DNA of 64,000 bases from Symsagittifera roscoffensis (Eukaryota; Xenacoelomorpha; Acoela; Convolutidae), in NCBI RefSeq assembly GCF_963678635.1, contig NC_087071.1:682001-746000 (forward strand), in the 5' to 3' direction. The notes beneath the pieces are model-generated. The model was not told the DNA's origin. It did no database searches and saw only the letters and a program-made list of their open reading frames with translations. The number at the start of each line of letters is the position of its first letter. Within the stretch, counting starts at the first letter, position 1. The position numbers and the translations under genes are program-made. Shown in pieces: positions 30,451-39,768 of the stretch.

Positions 30451-31181
30451 TGGCGCAGTCATCAACTGATTCGAATCTGAAGGGAATTCCCACCTTTTGG
30501 CCAAATCACACGATAGAACCACCCACCCAATGGAACAACTGAGTAGACCAATTTCATCTGGCTCTCATTGCTAAAGAGAAATTAGATATAGATAATCTAT
30601 AGGAACCATTGGAACTGGAGACTACAATCCCTATCCTAGAAGGCGCCCAGGAGTCAGAAAATGAAACACAGAAGAAAGCCAGTGAGGCCAGAAATAAAGA
30701 GACCATGCGAGTCTACGAACACGCGGAGGATAAATGAATAGCCGAAGAGAAACAAAAATTCGGAGGCATGAGTTAAAAAGCCGACAAAAAAGTAAGATCA
30801 ATCTTATATTTGGCCATAGGAGCGGAAGGAAAGAGAGTTTTTGCTCAAAAACACCCAAGGATTAAAGTCCTAGGAATCTCTTTCAAAGAATTTTTCGATC
30901 TACTGGAATCTGCTTTTATCAAACCGACAAACATTACGTTTGAACGATACAAATTGCTAAGCAGAAAACAAAAGGACATGGAATCCTATGAACAATTTTG
31001 AGGCGCACTATCAGACTTAGCAAGACCATGCAAAATTGGAATCAACGCTGAACAGGAGTGGATGATAGTTGTATTTATTTTTAACATGAAAAACTGTGAT
31101 TTACAACGAAGATTACTCGCGGAAACTCTTAATCCAGTGGATGCACTCAACCAAGCTATCATCGACAAAAAAGGCTACTAA
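30450..31181 (+). pseudogene. gag (capsid part) of the gypsy relic
   Basis: ATG at 30,450 overlaps the PBS. The frame is recognisable through at least five internal stops, several of which look like TGG-to-TGA changes. The capsid-like part (YLAIGAEGKRVFAQ ... FKEFFDLLESAF ... ERYKLLSRKQ) is typical of a gypsy Gag. Confidence 0.75.
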
Positions 31182-31202
31182 AACCATCTGAAACTAACAA
31201 AC

Positions 31203-31993
31203 ATGACTAGATCATTCAACACGACAAAAAATAGCGGCAGAGTGTACAAAAATTTTAATAATGTAAAAAAGGAACCAAGTTTGAACATAGAAAGATATAA
31301 TACTTGTATGAAATGTGGGAATGCGTTTACCAAGGGTCACCCGAATGCGTGTCCGGCGAAGGAAATAATCTGTAACATTTGTAAATAAAGGACATTTCGG
31401 AAAACTGTGTAAATCGAAAGGAAGAAAACCCGCTGTAAATACTGTAGAAGAAATTGTAAATAGTCAGAATTGTTCATACTCCCCAGAAGATCCACAAGCA
31501 AGAATTGAAGAAAACTTTTGTGGCGTGATTAATGCTTGGACAGAAGAGGGGATCAGTGACACCGACGACTATTCCGTTCTTAACACCAGAACCATCTATG
31601 ACACCAATGGTATGGAAACAAAGAAATTGGTTAATATTGGACTGGGAGACGACACGATAGTAAACCTGAACATTCCAGTAGATTCGGCGAGTCCAGCAAG
31701 CTTCCTGAAGCACAATCCTGCATAAACTGAAGTTGAGAAAGCCCCATTTGAAAATCCACCCAGTAGACAAGAAGACTCGTGAATTAAACTGCGGGTTTAC
31801 CAACGATACAATCAACATCATCGGGAAAATTGTAGTTAGAATACAATCCAATGGATGGATCGCGGAAGAAACTCCATTTTTTACCACCACTGGACACGAG
31901 AGGAACATTTTGGGAAACGATAACTTACCACGAAATAGGCCACTAACAACCACTACTACCCGTCAACAACGTAACCCTTCCAGATTCGTCTAA
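31203..31993 (+). pseudogene. Zinc knuckles and protease of the gypsy relic
   Basis: The first knuckle is CMKCGNAFTKGHPNAC. The second, CNICK then GHFGKLC, is split by a one-base insertion near 31,385. A retropepsin-like PVDSAS motif follows at about 31,680, with a stop soon after. Confidence 0.75.
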
Positions 31994-32022
31994 GTCAAAC
32001 AATCATTCAGACAATCCTTAAT

Positions 32023-32763
32023 TTGTACCACAAAGACAAAGGATTTTTTAACAGAGTAGGGAAAACACCAGTGGACAGAAAAATCACTCATTTCCATTCC
32101 GCGTTCAAACTTATCCTAACCAAAGGCAGAAGAGTTCCTCTGCATTTACGAGATAGTGTAAAGGTGGAATTAAATAGAATGAAAAAAGAGGGGCATATTG
32201 TGAAACTGAGCAAATGTGACGAAGACTGTTTTATTAGTCCAACAGTGATAACAAGAAAAGAAGACGGTAGTATCAAGTTGGCTTTAGATTCGAAACTCTT
32301 AAACGGTCAGATATTCAAGAACAAATATCAAATGCCAAACATACACGAGCTCATCGACAACATAGCTCTCCAACTTTCTAACAAACATTCAGGGGAGGTC
32401 TGGTTTAGCAATTTAGACCGAAACAAAATGCGTACAGTCAATTACAATTATGCACAGACACTAGCAAACAATGTAATTTTAGTATCGTAGGTGGTGAACC
32501 CACCGGGACTTATAGATTTTTAACGGTTTTACGGACTAGGCGATATGCCAAACGAGTTCCACAGGGCGATGGATTTATTACTGAAAGATATTCGTTTTAC
32601 CAATTGTTATATCGACAATATTTTAATAGCCTCAAAAGGATCTTTAAACGAACACAAAGCGATACTAGCAAAAATTTTAAACATCTTGAACAACAAGAAC
32701 ATGGCAGTAAAATGGGAGAAATGTGCATTTTTCCAAAAAGAAATAGAGTGGCTGGGATTCTAG
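32023..32763 (+). pseudogene. Reverse transcriptase of the gypsy relic
   Basis: Fingers and palm text is clear (VPLHLRDSVKVELNRMKKEG, then DGSIKLALDSKLLNGQIFKN). The block is broken near 32,490. The catalytic box reads YIDN instead of YIDD at about 32,609, so it is inactive even apart from the frame breaks. WLGF before the stop at 32,761 marks the end of the palm and start of the thumb. Confidence 0.88.
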
Positions 32764-32789
32764 ATATCAAACTCGGGGGTGAAACCATT

Positions 32790-33455
32790 GCTGGTAAAGT
32801 CAGATTCTATAAAAAGCCTCCCAAACCCCAAAAAATATCTGAATTAAGGTCATTCTTCGGCTCGATCAACCAATATATGAAGTTCGTCCTGAACCTGTCA
32901 ACCCTAAGTTCTCCACTACGACCACTTTTACTAAAAAATCAGTCTACCAATGGAACGACGAAGGCTTTCGAAGAACTAAAGAAACAGATCGTTAACATTA
33001 CAGAGAACAATCATTTCGATATACAAAGGATGTCAAGATTAAAAACAGACGCTTCACACAGCGGTCTGGGAGCCACATTAGAACAATGGGACAGGGAAAA
33101 TTGGTTAACAAAAGCATTCGCTTCTCGATTTTTAAATAGTCATGAAATGAAATATTCTAAAAACGAATTAGAATTGTTGCGAGTAGTTTGGGCTACAGAG
33201 CATTTTAAAAATTACTTGTATGGCGCCGAGTTCGAGATTGTAACGGACCATAAGGCATTGTTATCAGCCTTAAATGCCAATCAAAGTAACAAAACTATGC
33301 ACAGCAGACTGACCCGTTGTGTAAATCGACTTTTACCATTTAATTTCAAGATCAAACACATACCAGGAAAAGACACGGGTTTTACAGATTTTTCTTGTCA
33401 AGATTACCTTCAGGAAAAGCCCTACCAACCTCACACTACGATAACGAATTTGTAG
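32790..33455 (+). pseudogene. RT connection and RNase H of the gypsy relic
   Basis: ELRSFFGSINQYMKFVLNLS is the conserved post-RT segment. TDASHSGLGATLEQ holds the first catalytic Asp, YSKNELELLRVVWATEHFKN the Glu, and VTDHKALLSALN the later Asp. IKHIPGKDTGFTDF is the usual end. The frame is open here for 283 codons but is cut off from RT. Confidence 0.88.
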
Positions 33456-34055
33456 TGACAACAGTTAAAAGGATTGTAGATATCCTCTCTATAAATATTG
33501 ATTGTAAAAAGAATAATTGTACAAAGAACGAATTGTACAATCTAGTGGATGTAAATAATATTAGTAACTTGGATTACAATAACCCAATGGGCGGAAAGAA
33601 AGAATTAACGCTAAACATCCAACGGTCGTTCTTCTCGAATATTCTTAACTACGTCAACGACACAATTAGAATTTGTAATTCTAATCACTCGCGTTCAGAG
33701 TCCTGTACAAGCGGTTGCATCCCATTAAACCTTTCAAAATTCAATTTTATTTACTTCCATATTTCAGACAAAACTTACCTATTTTTTTCACAGTCACTTT
33801 TATCAGTTAACCAGTCCGTAAATTCCGAAAGCAAAAAGCTATCTGTAGAATTTCTCACGTCTGTGAATTCGTTAAAAAATTCCCTTAGGGCGGAAAATAA
33901 AGGAATCACTTTAAACTTCGACAGATATTCATCAAAAATTACTCGCTAAATACAAGGGAGATCTGAAGTTACCAGACACTCCATTATCCTTCACCGAACA
34001 TTGCTCAAACAAATTAATTACACTTATGACAAATAAGGACAAAAATCTCAAGGAT
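33456..34055 (+). pseudogene. Spacer region after RNase H, integrase absent
   Basis: An open frame up to 33,949 and a short continuation carry no HHCC or DDE motif. In intact elements this spacer precedes integrase. Here it runs directly into an LTR fragment, so a deletion removed integrase and most of the 3' LTR. Confidence 0.5.
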
Positions 34056-34125
34056 GTTATTTTATTCCTTTTTAACTTAGTTTAGTTAGAATAGTTACCA
34101 GTGGTATATTCATACTTTTATTACA
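34056..34125 (+). repeat. End of the 3' LTR of the gypsy relic
   Basis: It matches 30,384-30,450 with few differences. Its 5' part is missing. Confidence 0.75.
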
Positions 34126-34254
34126 ACGATTGAAAAGCTCATTGAAAAAAAACAGGACGAGAAATAAATAAAAACTGGAATGGAATCCAAACGCCTGATA
34201 AAAAAGTCGATTCACATCACAATTTGTTTAAAGCGAATTCAGGTTTAGAGAAAG

Positions 34255-34673
34255 CAGGGGCGGATTTAGGGGGGGGGGGGCGGTGGACGCCTCCCCCCCT
34301 CTCAGGGATTCGATCCCCTGCCGACCCAAAGGGTCCCCCCTTTGATACTTTCCACAAATCCTTTTTTGACCGACCGACACTAAAATTTTTCTAAAGGCGC
34401 CTTTGGCGCCAATAAATACTAACTTTGAGGGGGAGCGCGCGCCAAAAAAAAAACGCGAAAAAGTGCCCAAAAACGGCTTTTTTGACTGTTTCTTCAAAAA
34501 TTTGCCTGCGGCGCATAAAGTTTAGCCGAAACAGGGGCAAAACAGTGCTTTGGGAGAGCTCAAAAATCAATTTGGTCGACCTAAAAAAAAAGGTCGTCAA
34601 AATTTTTTTTGACGACCTTTTTTGAATAATCCGCCCCCCCCCCCCCCTCGAGAAAATCCTAGATCCGCCCCTG
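34255..34673 (+). mobile_element. hAT-type MITE, 419 bp, with perfect TSD
   Basis: Termini are CAGGGGCGGATTTAGG and, inverted, CAGGGGCGGATCTAGG, each followed by a G-run after a short gap. The 8-bp target duplication AGAGAAAG stands at 34,247-34,254 and 34,674-34,681. No transposase is coded. An internal inverted repeat of GGTCGTCAAAA and TTTTGACGACC lies near 34,590. CAGGGG ends and 8-bp duplications are diagnostic of hAT. It sits in the eIF4E intron. Confidence 0.93.
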
Positions 34674-34951
34674 AGAGAAAGTACAAGAATAGTATGACTT
34701 TTAAAAATGAAAATGACACAAGTTTTCCTCATCCTGTTAACTAAGTTGTTTCCGAGAGAAAGTCTAGTGCCCGGGTGCAGTAGCCTGCATTACAAAGGGC
34801 ATCAAAGTCTAATGGCGACCTTCAACACTGGGTTCATTGTAAATGTTTCAATTTGGACCTGTACTGGACTTAACTGTTGATTCGTATCAGTTTGTCGTAT
34901 ATATTGTTTTAACAGATGTAGTGTGTTGCTGTGTGTGTGTGTTGTGTGGTG

Positions 34952-34957
34952 ACTTGC
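34952..34957 (-). promoter_or_regulatory. GC-AG splice donor of eIF4E
   Basis: Minus-strand ATCGG|GCAAGT. The GT donor three bases further in (CAA|GTCACC) would be phase 0 and throw the next exon out of frame. The GC donor leaves two bases that join with the A of exon 30,168 to make Gly and restore the eIF4E reading. Confidence 0.7.
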
Positions 34958-35097
34958 CCGATGGAGTTTGTGGCGTCCTTGTCTGTGGTGGTGATCCACA
35001 CGGCCACTCTGTTGTACTTGCCCCTTATGCTCACCACTGCCCCCACCACCAGATCCCCCAGACAGTCCTCGAAGCCCTCCCCAATCAACAGCAGCAC
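34958..35097 (-). CDS. EIF4E: eIF4E gene, exon with the conserved GAVVSIR core
   Basis: Acceptor AACTGCAG precedes GTGCTGCTG. The 46 codons and two bases encode LLLIGEGFED, then VVGAVVSIRGKYNRVAVWIT, the strongest eIF4E signature. The Arg of SIR and the basic residues two and five positions on match the phosphate-contacting residues of the cap pocket (the last is Arg rather than Lys). GC-rich codons stand out from the intron. Phase 0 at the start, phase 2 at the end through the GC donor. Confidence 0.95.
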
Positions 35098-35756
35098 CTG
35101 CAGTTCAAATCACACAACACACAGCATAATACTTGTTCAGTCACTTTGCTCTGAAATGTATAATTAACTCAACAACTGAACACAAAAAGGTCCGACTTTG
35201 GCAGGAAAAAAGGAACATGTTGTCTCTGTGACTATGAGCACCTACACCGTAATAGAGGTTGACACGCTTTATCTGCTCTTTATTAAAAATTTGCATTCAA
35301 TTTTTTTGGAAAAAAAAACTTCTTTTAACACTGGGAGAGATTCGAAGACGAAGAAATGAAGGCTCTGAAAACTCATTTAAATTTCTATCAAAAAGCGAAT
35401 CGGTTTAGCTTTGGTCAGTATATTGTTTTGATGATATTAATGAAAAAACAGAGTCAGAAAAAAAAACAGATCAAATTACACAGCCTAACTAGACTATGCA
35501 AGAAGTGCTCCTAAGCACCCGTCCGCCCCTAATAATTTACTTTTAAAACTTTAAATCACAAATTCTAGTAGTAATAAAACGTAGCATGCTGACTAATTAG
35601 GCTATTGCAAACATATTCCAAGCCTCTTAAAGCATTCGTTGTTCCAACTCACAATTGATGTGCATGTGAGATAGAATGGAGAGTTGGGAATGTGAAATGT
35701 GAAAAGAGAAAAAAAAAGAGAGAGAGGAGAGAGAGAGAGAGAGAGAAATGGGTTAC
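35098..35756 (-). other. eIF4E intron (659 bp) with (GA)n tract
   Basis: It runs from donor ACG|GTAACC (35,756) to the GCAG acceptor. A GA-rich microsatellite lies at about 35,709-35,746, directly after the donor. Nothing else is seen. Confidence 0.8.
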
Positions 35757-35940
35757 CGTTTCGAGCCAGTACTTGTCGATGTTGGTTTTCTCATCCACTT
35801 TGGCCTTGTTGATTGTGACTATCCATCTGCCCCCATTCTTGTTGGCCGCATCCTCCCACGAGGGCTCTATGTTCTCCTTGAACAGCGAGTAGTCTGATCC
35901 CTTCGTCAGCTGATTCGCCGGCTGGATGTAGTTGAACAGT
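35757..35940 (-). CDS. EIF4E: eIF4E gene, exon with the WED cap-binding motif
   Basis: Acceptor TTTGTTTAG, 184 nt, donor ACG|GTAACC. One base completes an upstream codon, then LFNYIQPANQLTKGSDYSLF, GIEP-type ENIEPSWED and GGRWIVTINK follow, ending in KYWLET. The Trp-Glu of WED stacks on and pairs with m7G in the family. DYSLFK and RW are also diagnostic. The exon with the first stacking Trp and the eIF4G-contact segment should lie further right on the minus strand; I could not find it. Cytoplasmic cap recognition in eIF4F is the known role. Confidence 0.95.
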
Positions 35941-37552
35941 CTAAACAAACAAACACACAAACACAATCCAACCTAATTCTGATGAAACTTCTAACGACTA
36001 AAACAATAATTGTGTTCTTCTTTCTTCTTCTCTTTCACCCAGCAAAGTGTATGCCTCACTTCTGTAAAAGCACAACTCTGAGAATAAGGAGCTTCTAAGA
36101 AATATTTACAAACACAGTTGCAACACATTTTTACACTTAATACTGCAATATTCCACGACACTGAAGAAAACTTTGCGGAAGACTCGAACTGGGCAAAAAG
36201 TGTCAACAGTTTATATACAAACTGCCATTCTTAGTCATTTTATTAATTTCATTCAAGGTGAATCCTAAAGAATTTGTGCAAAACTGTAAAGAATTTGTGC
36301 AAAAGGTTGACGTGTTAGTGTAGTACAGGAGCCAGCTCAGCTGACGTTGTTGAAGCCTCGACTGGATTGAGAGAATAGTGAGTGTGAGCGGTGATTGTAA
36401 ACGTGGTGAATAGTGAGTGTGAATGTAACTCAAAGCGGTGATTGTTAACGTGGGCGTTGAAGCACTTGGGACATCCATTGCGGATACTTGGGTCAAATCT
36501 GTTACGACAGGGACAGATTAAAGAGTAGTAGCGAAAGCGTCATTGGAGAGACTGGATCCGGACGTTCGTCCGAGTGAGAATTCAGTTGTGGCAACTTGTG
36601 AGTTGTTCAGTGAACAATTTCAGCATGGGGACAAAATTCAATGTATTTGGAGACTGCTCGTGCTGGGATCACTTACTGGAGTACAATGTATTTTGTTGGT
36701 ATGGTTTCTTTATCGGTATACTCGTTGAGGTCGAACAAGTGGGTCACGTGATCCGCATTGTGACTTTCAAAGAGGCTTCTGTGCCTGAGAGAGTTTGTGG
36801 TTCCAAGTAAATATCTTCTTTATGATATTATGTGAAGCTCGTATACTATTGGGATGAGAGTTGCATCATATGGAAGGTAATGGGAAGAAAAAGGCGTTCA
36901 GTGCGTTATTCTTCTATTTAGGTCATTTTAGTGCAACCAGTTATAGCGCCGAGGGTGGTAATTGTACAGTTTGTAGCCTTTCAATTAAAAAGGTGTTAGC
37001 TGTAAGCTAAAAGAAGAAATTATTTCTCATCATAACAAATTACAATAAATACTTCACAAAAAGTTACAAGCAACATGTTTACTGTAAATTGAAACTCAGA
37101 GTGGGCAATTGACGAACCCATTGGGGTTACTGGGTGCTGCGCTATTATGATAGGCGCATGAAACCAGTACGAGAAAAAGGAAAAAACTAAACATCATTTC
37201 ATGTTAGAGTAAAATTATTCATAGAGACATCGCAGCGAGAGCCTTACACAGTCTATTAACTATGAGGAGTTATTTCTTTGCCAAACAGTATAGACTAATT
37301 TGAGCAAAGATAATTTTATTGCTATAAAAAACGGTTTTGTCAGTTGAAATTCTGAAAACTGGCTAGTCATAGCTTTTATTAGCCGCTTCAATTACGAAAA
37401 TTTAACTTGTTTACTAAGCAGTTACTGCTTATACTAGCTGTGCCCCATCCCCTAGAACCCTCATAACACCAAAAGAAATGATTGGGGGCTATATGGTCAG
37501 TGAAAACCTAAATGGGCTATTGAGGCAGTAGCCAAAGAACAAGTCCAAGTAC
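35941..37552. other. Region right of eIF4E with short duplications
   Basis: Should contain part of the eIF4E 5' intron. AAAGAATTTGTGCAAAA occurs twice (about 36,266 and 36,288). GAATAGTGAGTGTGA and GCGGTGATTGT-AACGTGG alternate twice at about 36,371-36,455. A 78-codon plus frame (36,574-36,810) has no recognisable domain and is not called as a gene. Confidence 0.4.
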
Positions 37553-37583
37553 GTTTTCTAGCCGCATGAAGCGGCTAGAAAAC
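37553..37583. other. Perfect hairpin, 13-bp stem and 5-nt loop
   Basis: GTTTTCTAGCCGC and its exact reverse complement flank ATGAA. It lies about 125 bp downstream of the LINE relic stop, on the minus strand, so it may be part of the LINE 3' UTR. Confidence 0.6.
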
Positions 37584-37707
37584 CACACGTTATAGTAATA
37601 AAATAATATGCATAAGATGTGCATATTATCATTGTATACAATTTATCAGTTGCGGCCAACTAAATCGCAAAAATAAATTCAATTGAATCTTCATTTTCTA
37701 AGATAAA

Positions 37708-38760
37708 TCAGTCGCGTTTTTCGTGAGCAAGACATCCGAAAAAGAAAAATTTACAAGGTTTTGAACATCCGGAAAAAAAAGAAAAATTATCAAAATTTGA
37801 AGGTACCAGGTTGTTTTGTCGAAGTAAATTGAATAGCTCAGAACCACTGTAAGTAAGTGATGCTTTTCGTATCTTGCATTTGAGATTTGGTGTTTTCAAA
37901 AGTTTTCGAGCAGTAGTATTCAAAGATCATTTATTTAGGAACAAGAAGACACATTTTAGAAATGATACCACAATGCTTTCTGAGTTTCGTTCGGACCAAA
38001 TCAATGAGAGAGGCGAAAGGAGCATTTATTGCTCATAGAAAGATCAGAAATAGAATCACTAATTATCACTAATTGATAAATTCATTTGAACAGTTTTACC
38101 CATTTTGAGCGTTAATCATTTATAATAAACCATTTCTATTTTTTAGTATCATCCTGAAAAGATGACATCACAAACTATGGGAAGGTCATTGATGTAAAAT
38201 GAGATAAAGAGAGGCCCAAAATTGAGCCTTGAGGTACACTTAATTTTAGGCTGAACCAGAAGGAGTGAAAAATTTTGATTTTAACAATTTGCATTCGTTG
38301 CTTTCGGTAACGTTTAGACCAGAGTAAATCTCTACCACCAACACCATACATTTCTAATTTTTCAGATAATATAAAATCGTCGAGGGTATCGAACGCTTCT
38401 TTCAGGTCACGAAAAACAGATGTTTAAATTACTTGGCTTTTATCTAGACAAATTTTTTCAGTCATTTCTGCAATCGCATCAATAGTGCTGTTTTATACGA
38501 AGCCGAACTGCTTCACGTGAATAAAACGGCTATTTTCGGGAAACTCATATACTCTGTTGTAGATCGCTCTTTCAAAAAACTCGATACAGCTGGTAAAAAC
38601 AGATATGGGCTGTAATTATTAGCAACAAGCTTCGATCATTCTTTAGAAAAGGGTAGACAACAGCTTGTGTTCAAAAGTGAAAAAGGTCCCGTTTCAAACA
38701 AAATATCAAATAGCTTTCTCAAAATGGTTTCAAATTCTGATCAGCAAGCTTTAAAAACTA
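37708..38760 (-). pseudogene. LINE (non-LTR) reverse transcriptase relic
   Basis: Hand translation of the minus strand gives, in order, NNYSPISVFTSCIEFFERAI, HVKQFGF, a stretch ending FRDLKEAFDTLDD, FILSEKLEMYGVGG and VPQGSILG followed by YINDLP after a one-base frameshift near 38,215. These are the conserved RT blocks of CR1/L2/Jockey-type LINEs. The final frame (37,923-37,708), with RKASLTYSGSELFN, matches the usual end of such ORF2 proteins after RT. The catalytic DD block and ~200 residues are degraded or deleted. Several stops confirm it is dead. Confidence 0.85.
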
Positions 38761-38846
38761 AATTGTTGATTTTATCTACGACTCGAGTTCGTTGTTTGAG
38801 ACAGGTTCATTCATGCGTTTCAGTAGGTTCTAAGAAAAGTTTATTA

Positions 38847-39714
38847 CAGGGTTATGCTCCTTTCCGTTTGTTGTCTGGATTTTGCGCTGAGAAGAGTGCT
38901 TTGAGAATGAGTTTTGCTCGAGTCCTCGATTTCGGGGTTGTGTCAAAGGCGTAGAAAACTTTTCAGAGATAAAACATTGAGGTGAGTTTTGGTCGGTCAA
39001 AAAAAATGTTAATAAAGATTTGGAGGCAATTCAAACATTAAGTTTGAAGGAAACGTAAAAAAGTAGGTGAAAGTTGAGAATATGAAGTTTTGATACTCCA
39101 GCTTTGGAATTAGAAATCAGACTCATCATGGATAAACTCTCGTGATAAACTTTAACAAAATATTTTATTTCAGGGTTATGCTCCTTTCCATTTGTTGTCT
39201 GGAATTTGCACTGAGGAGTGCTTCAAGAATGAGTTTTCGTTGGGTTCTTGATTTCGGGGTTGTGTCCCAGGGGTAGAAAAGTTTCAAGAGATAAAACAGT
39301 GCGGTGAGTTTTGGTTGGTCAAAAAAGAAACTACTGAGAAATTGGAGGTAAATCTAATATTGTGTTTGATGGAAGAGTATAAAAAGTACTTGAAAGTGAA
39401 GAATAGTTTTTGATACTACTGCATCGGACTTAGACATCGGAATCATAATGGATAAACTTTCGTGATAAACTTTAACAAAACATTTCAATACAGGGTTATG
39501 CTCCTTTCCGTTTGTTGTCTGGATTTTGCGCTGAGAAGAGTGCTTTGAGAATGAGTTTTGCTTGAGTCCTCTATTTCGGGGTTGTGTCAAAGGCGTAGAA
39601 AAATTTTCAGAGATAAAACATTGCGGTGAGTTTTGGTCGGTCGAAAAAGAGGTTATTAAGAATTTAGAGGGAATTCAAACATTGTGTTTGAAGGAAGTGT
39701 ATAAAAAGTAGGTG
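38847..39714. repeat. ~322-bp tandem repeat, 2.7 units
   Basis: Units start at 38,847, 39,171 and 39,491 with CAGGGTTATGCTCCTTTCC (periods 324 and 320). The first and third are more alike than either is to the middle. The third stops near 39,714, about 55 bp before the 103-bp array. Confidence 0.88.
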
Positions 39715-39768
39715 AACGAGTCGTTGTTGACTCAAACTATGGAAATTCAATTTGTCCAAGGAAGTCGA

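Larger units (their letters stand above)
30384..34125 (+). mobile_element. Decayed Ty3/gypsy-type element inside an eIF4E intron
   Basis: A ~67-bp direct repeat (30,384-30,450 and 34,056-34,122; few mismatches) marks the ends of two LTR remnants. Between them, in order on the plus strand, are gag, two zinc knuckles, protease, RT and RNase H, broken by many stops and frameshifts. Integrase and most of the 3' LTR are missing. A TGGCGC string at 30,451, directly after the LTR end, is the likely PBS. It is antisense to eIF4E. Confidence 0.88.

Noticed and set aside
34802-34999. Minus-strand frame continuing past the eIF4E exon at 34,958
   Set aside because: After the donor it loses all eIF4E similarity and becomes His/Thr-rich; the true continuation is the exon at 30,168.
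36543-36810. Overlapping plus-strand frames of 61 and 78 codons
   Set aside because: No recognisable motif and no splice or poly(A) context; the DNA around is made of short duplications.
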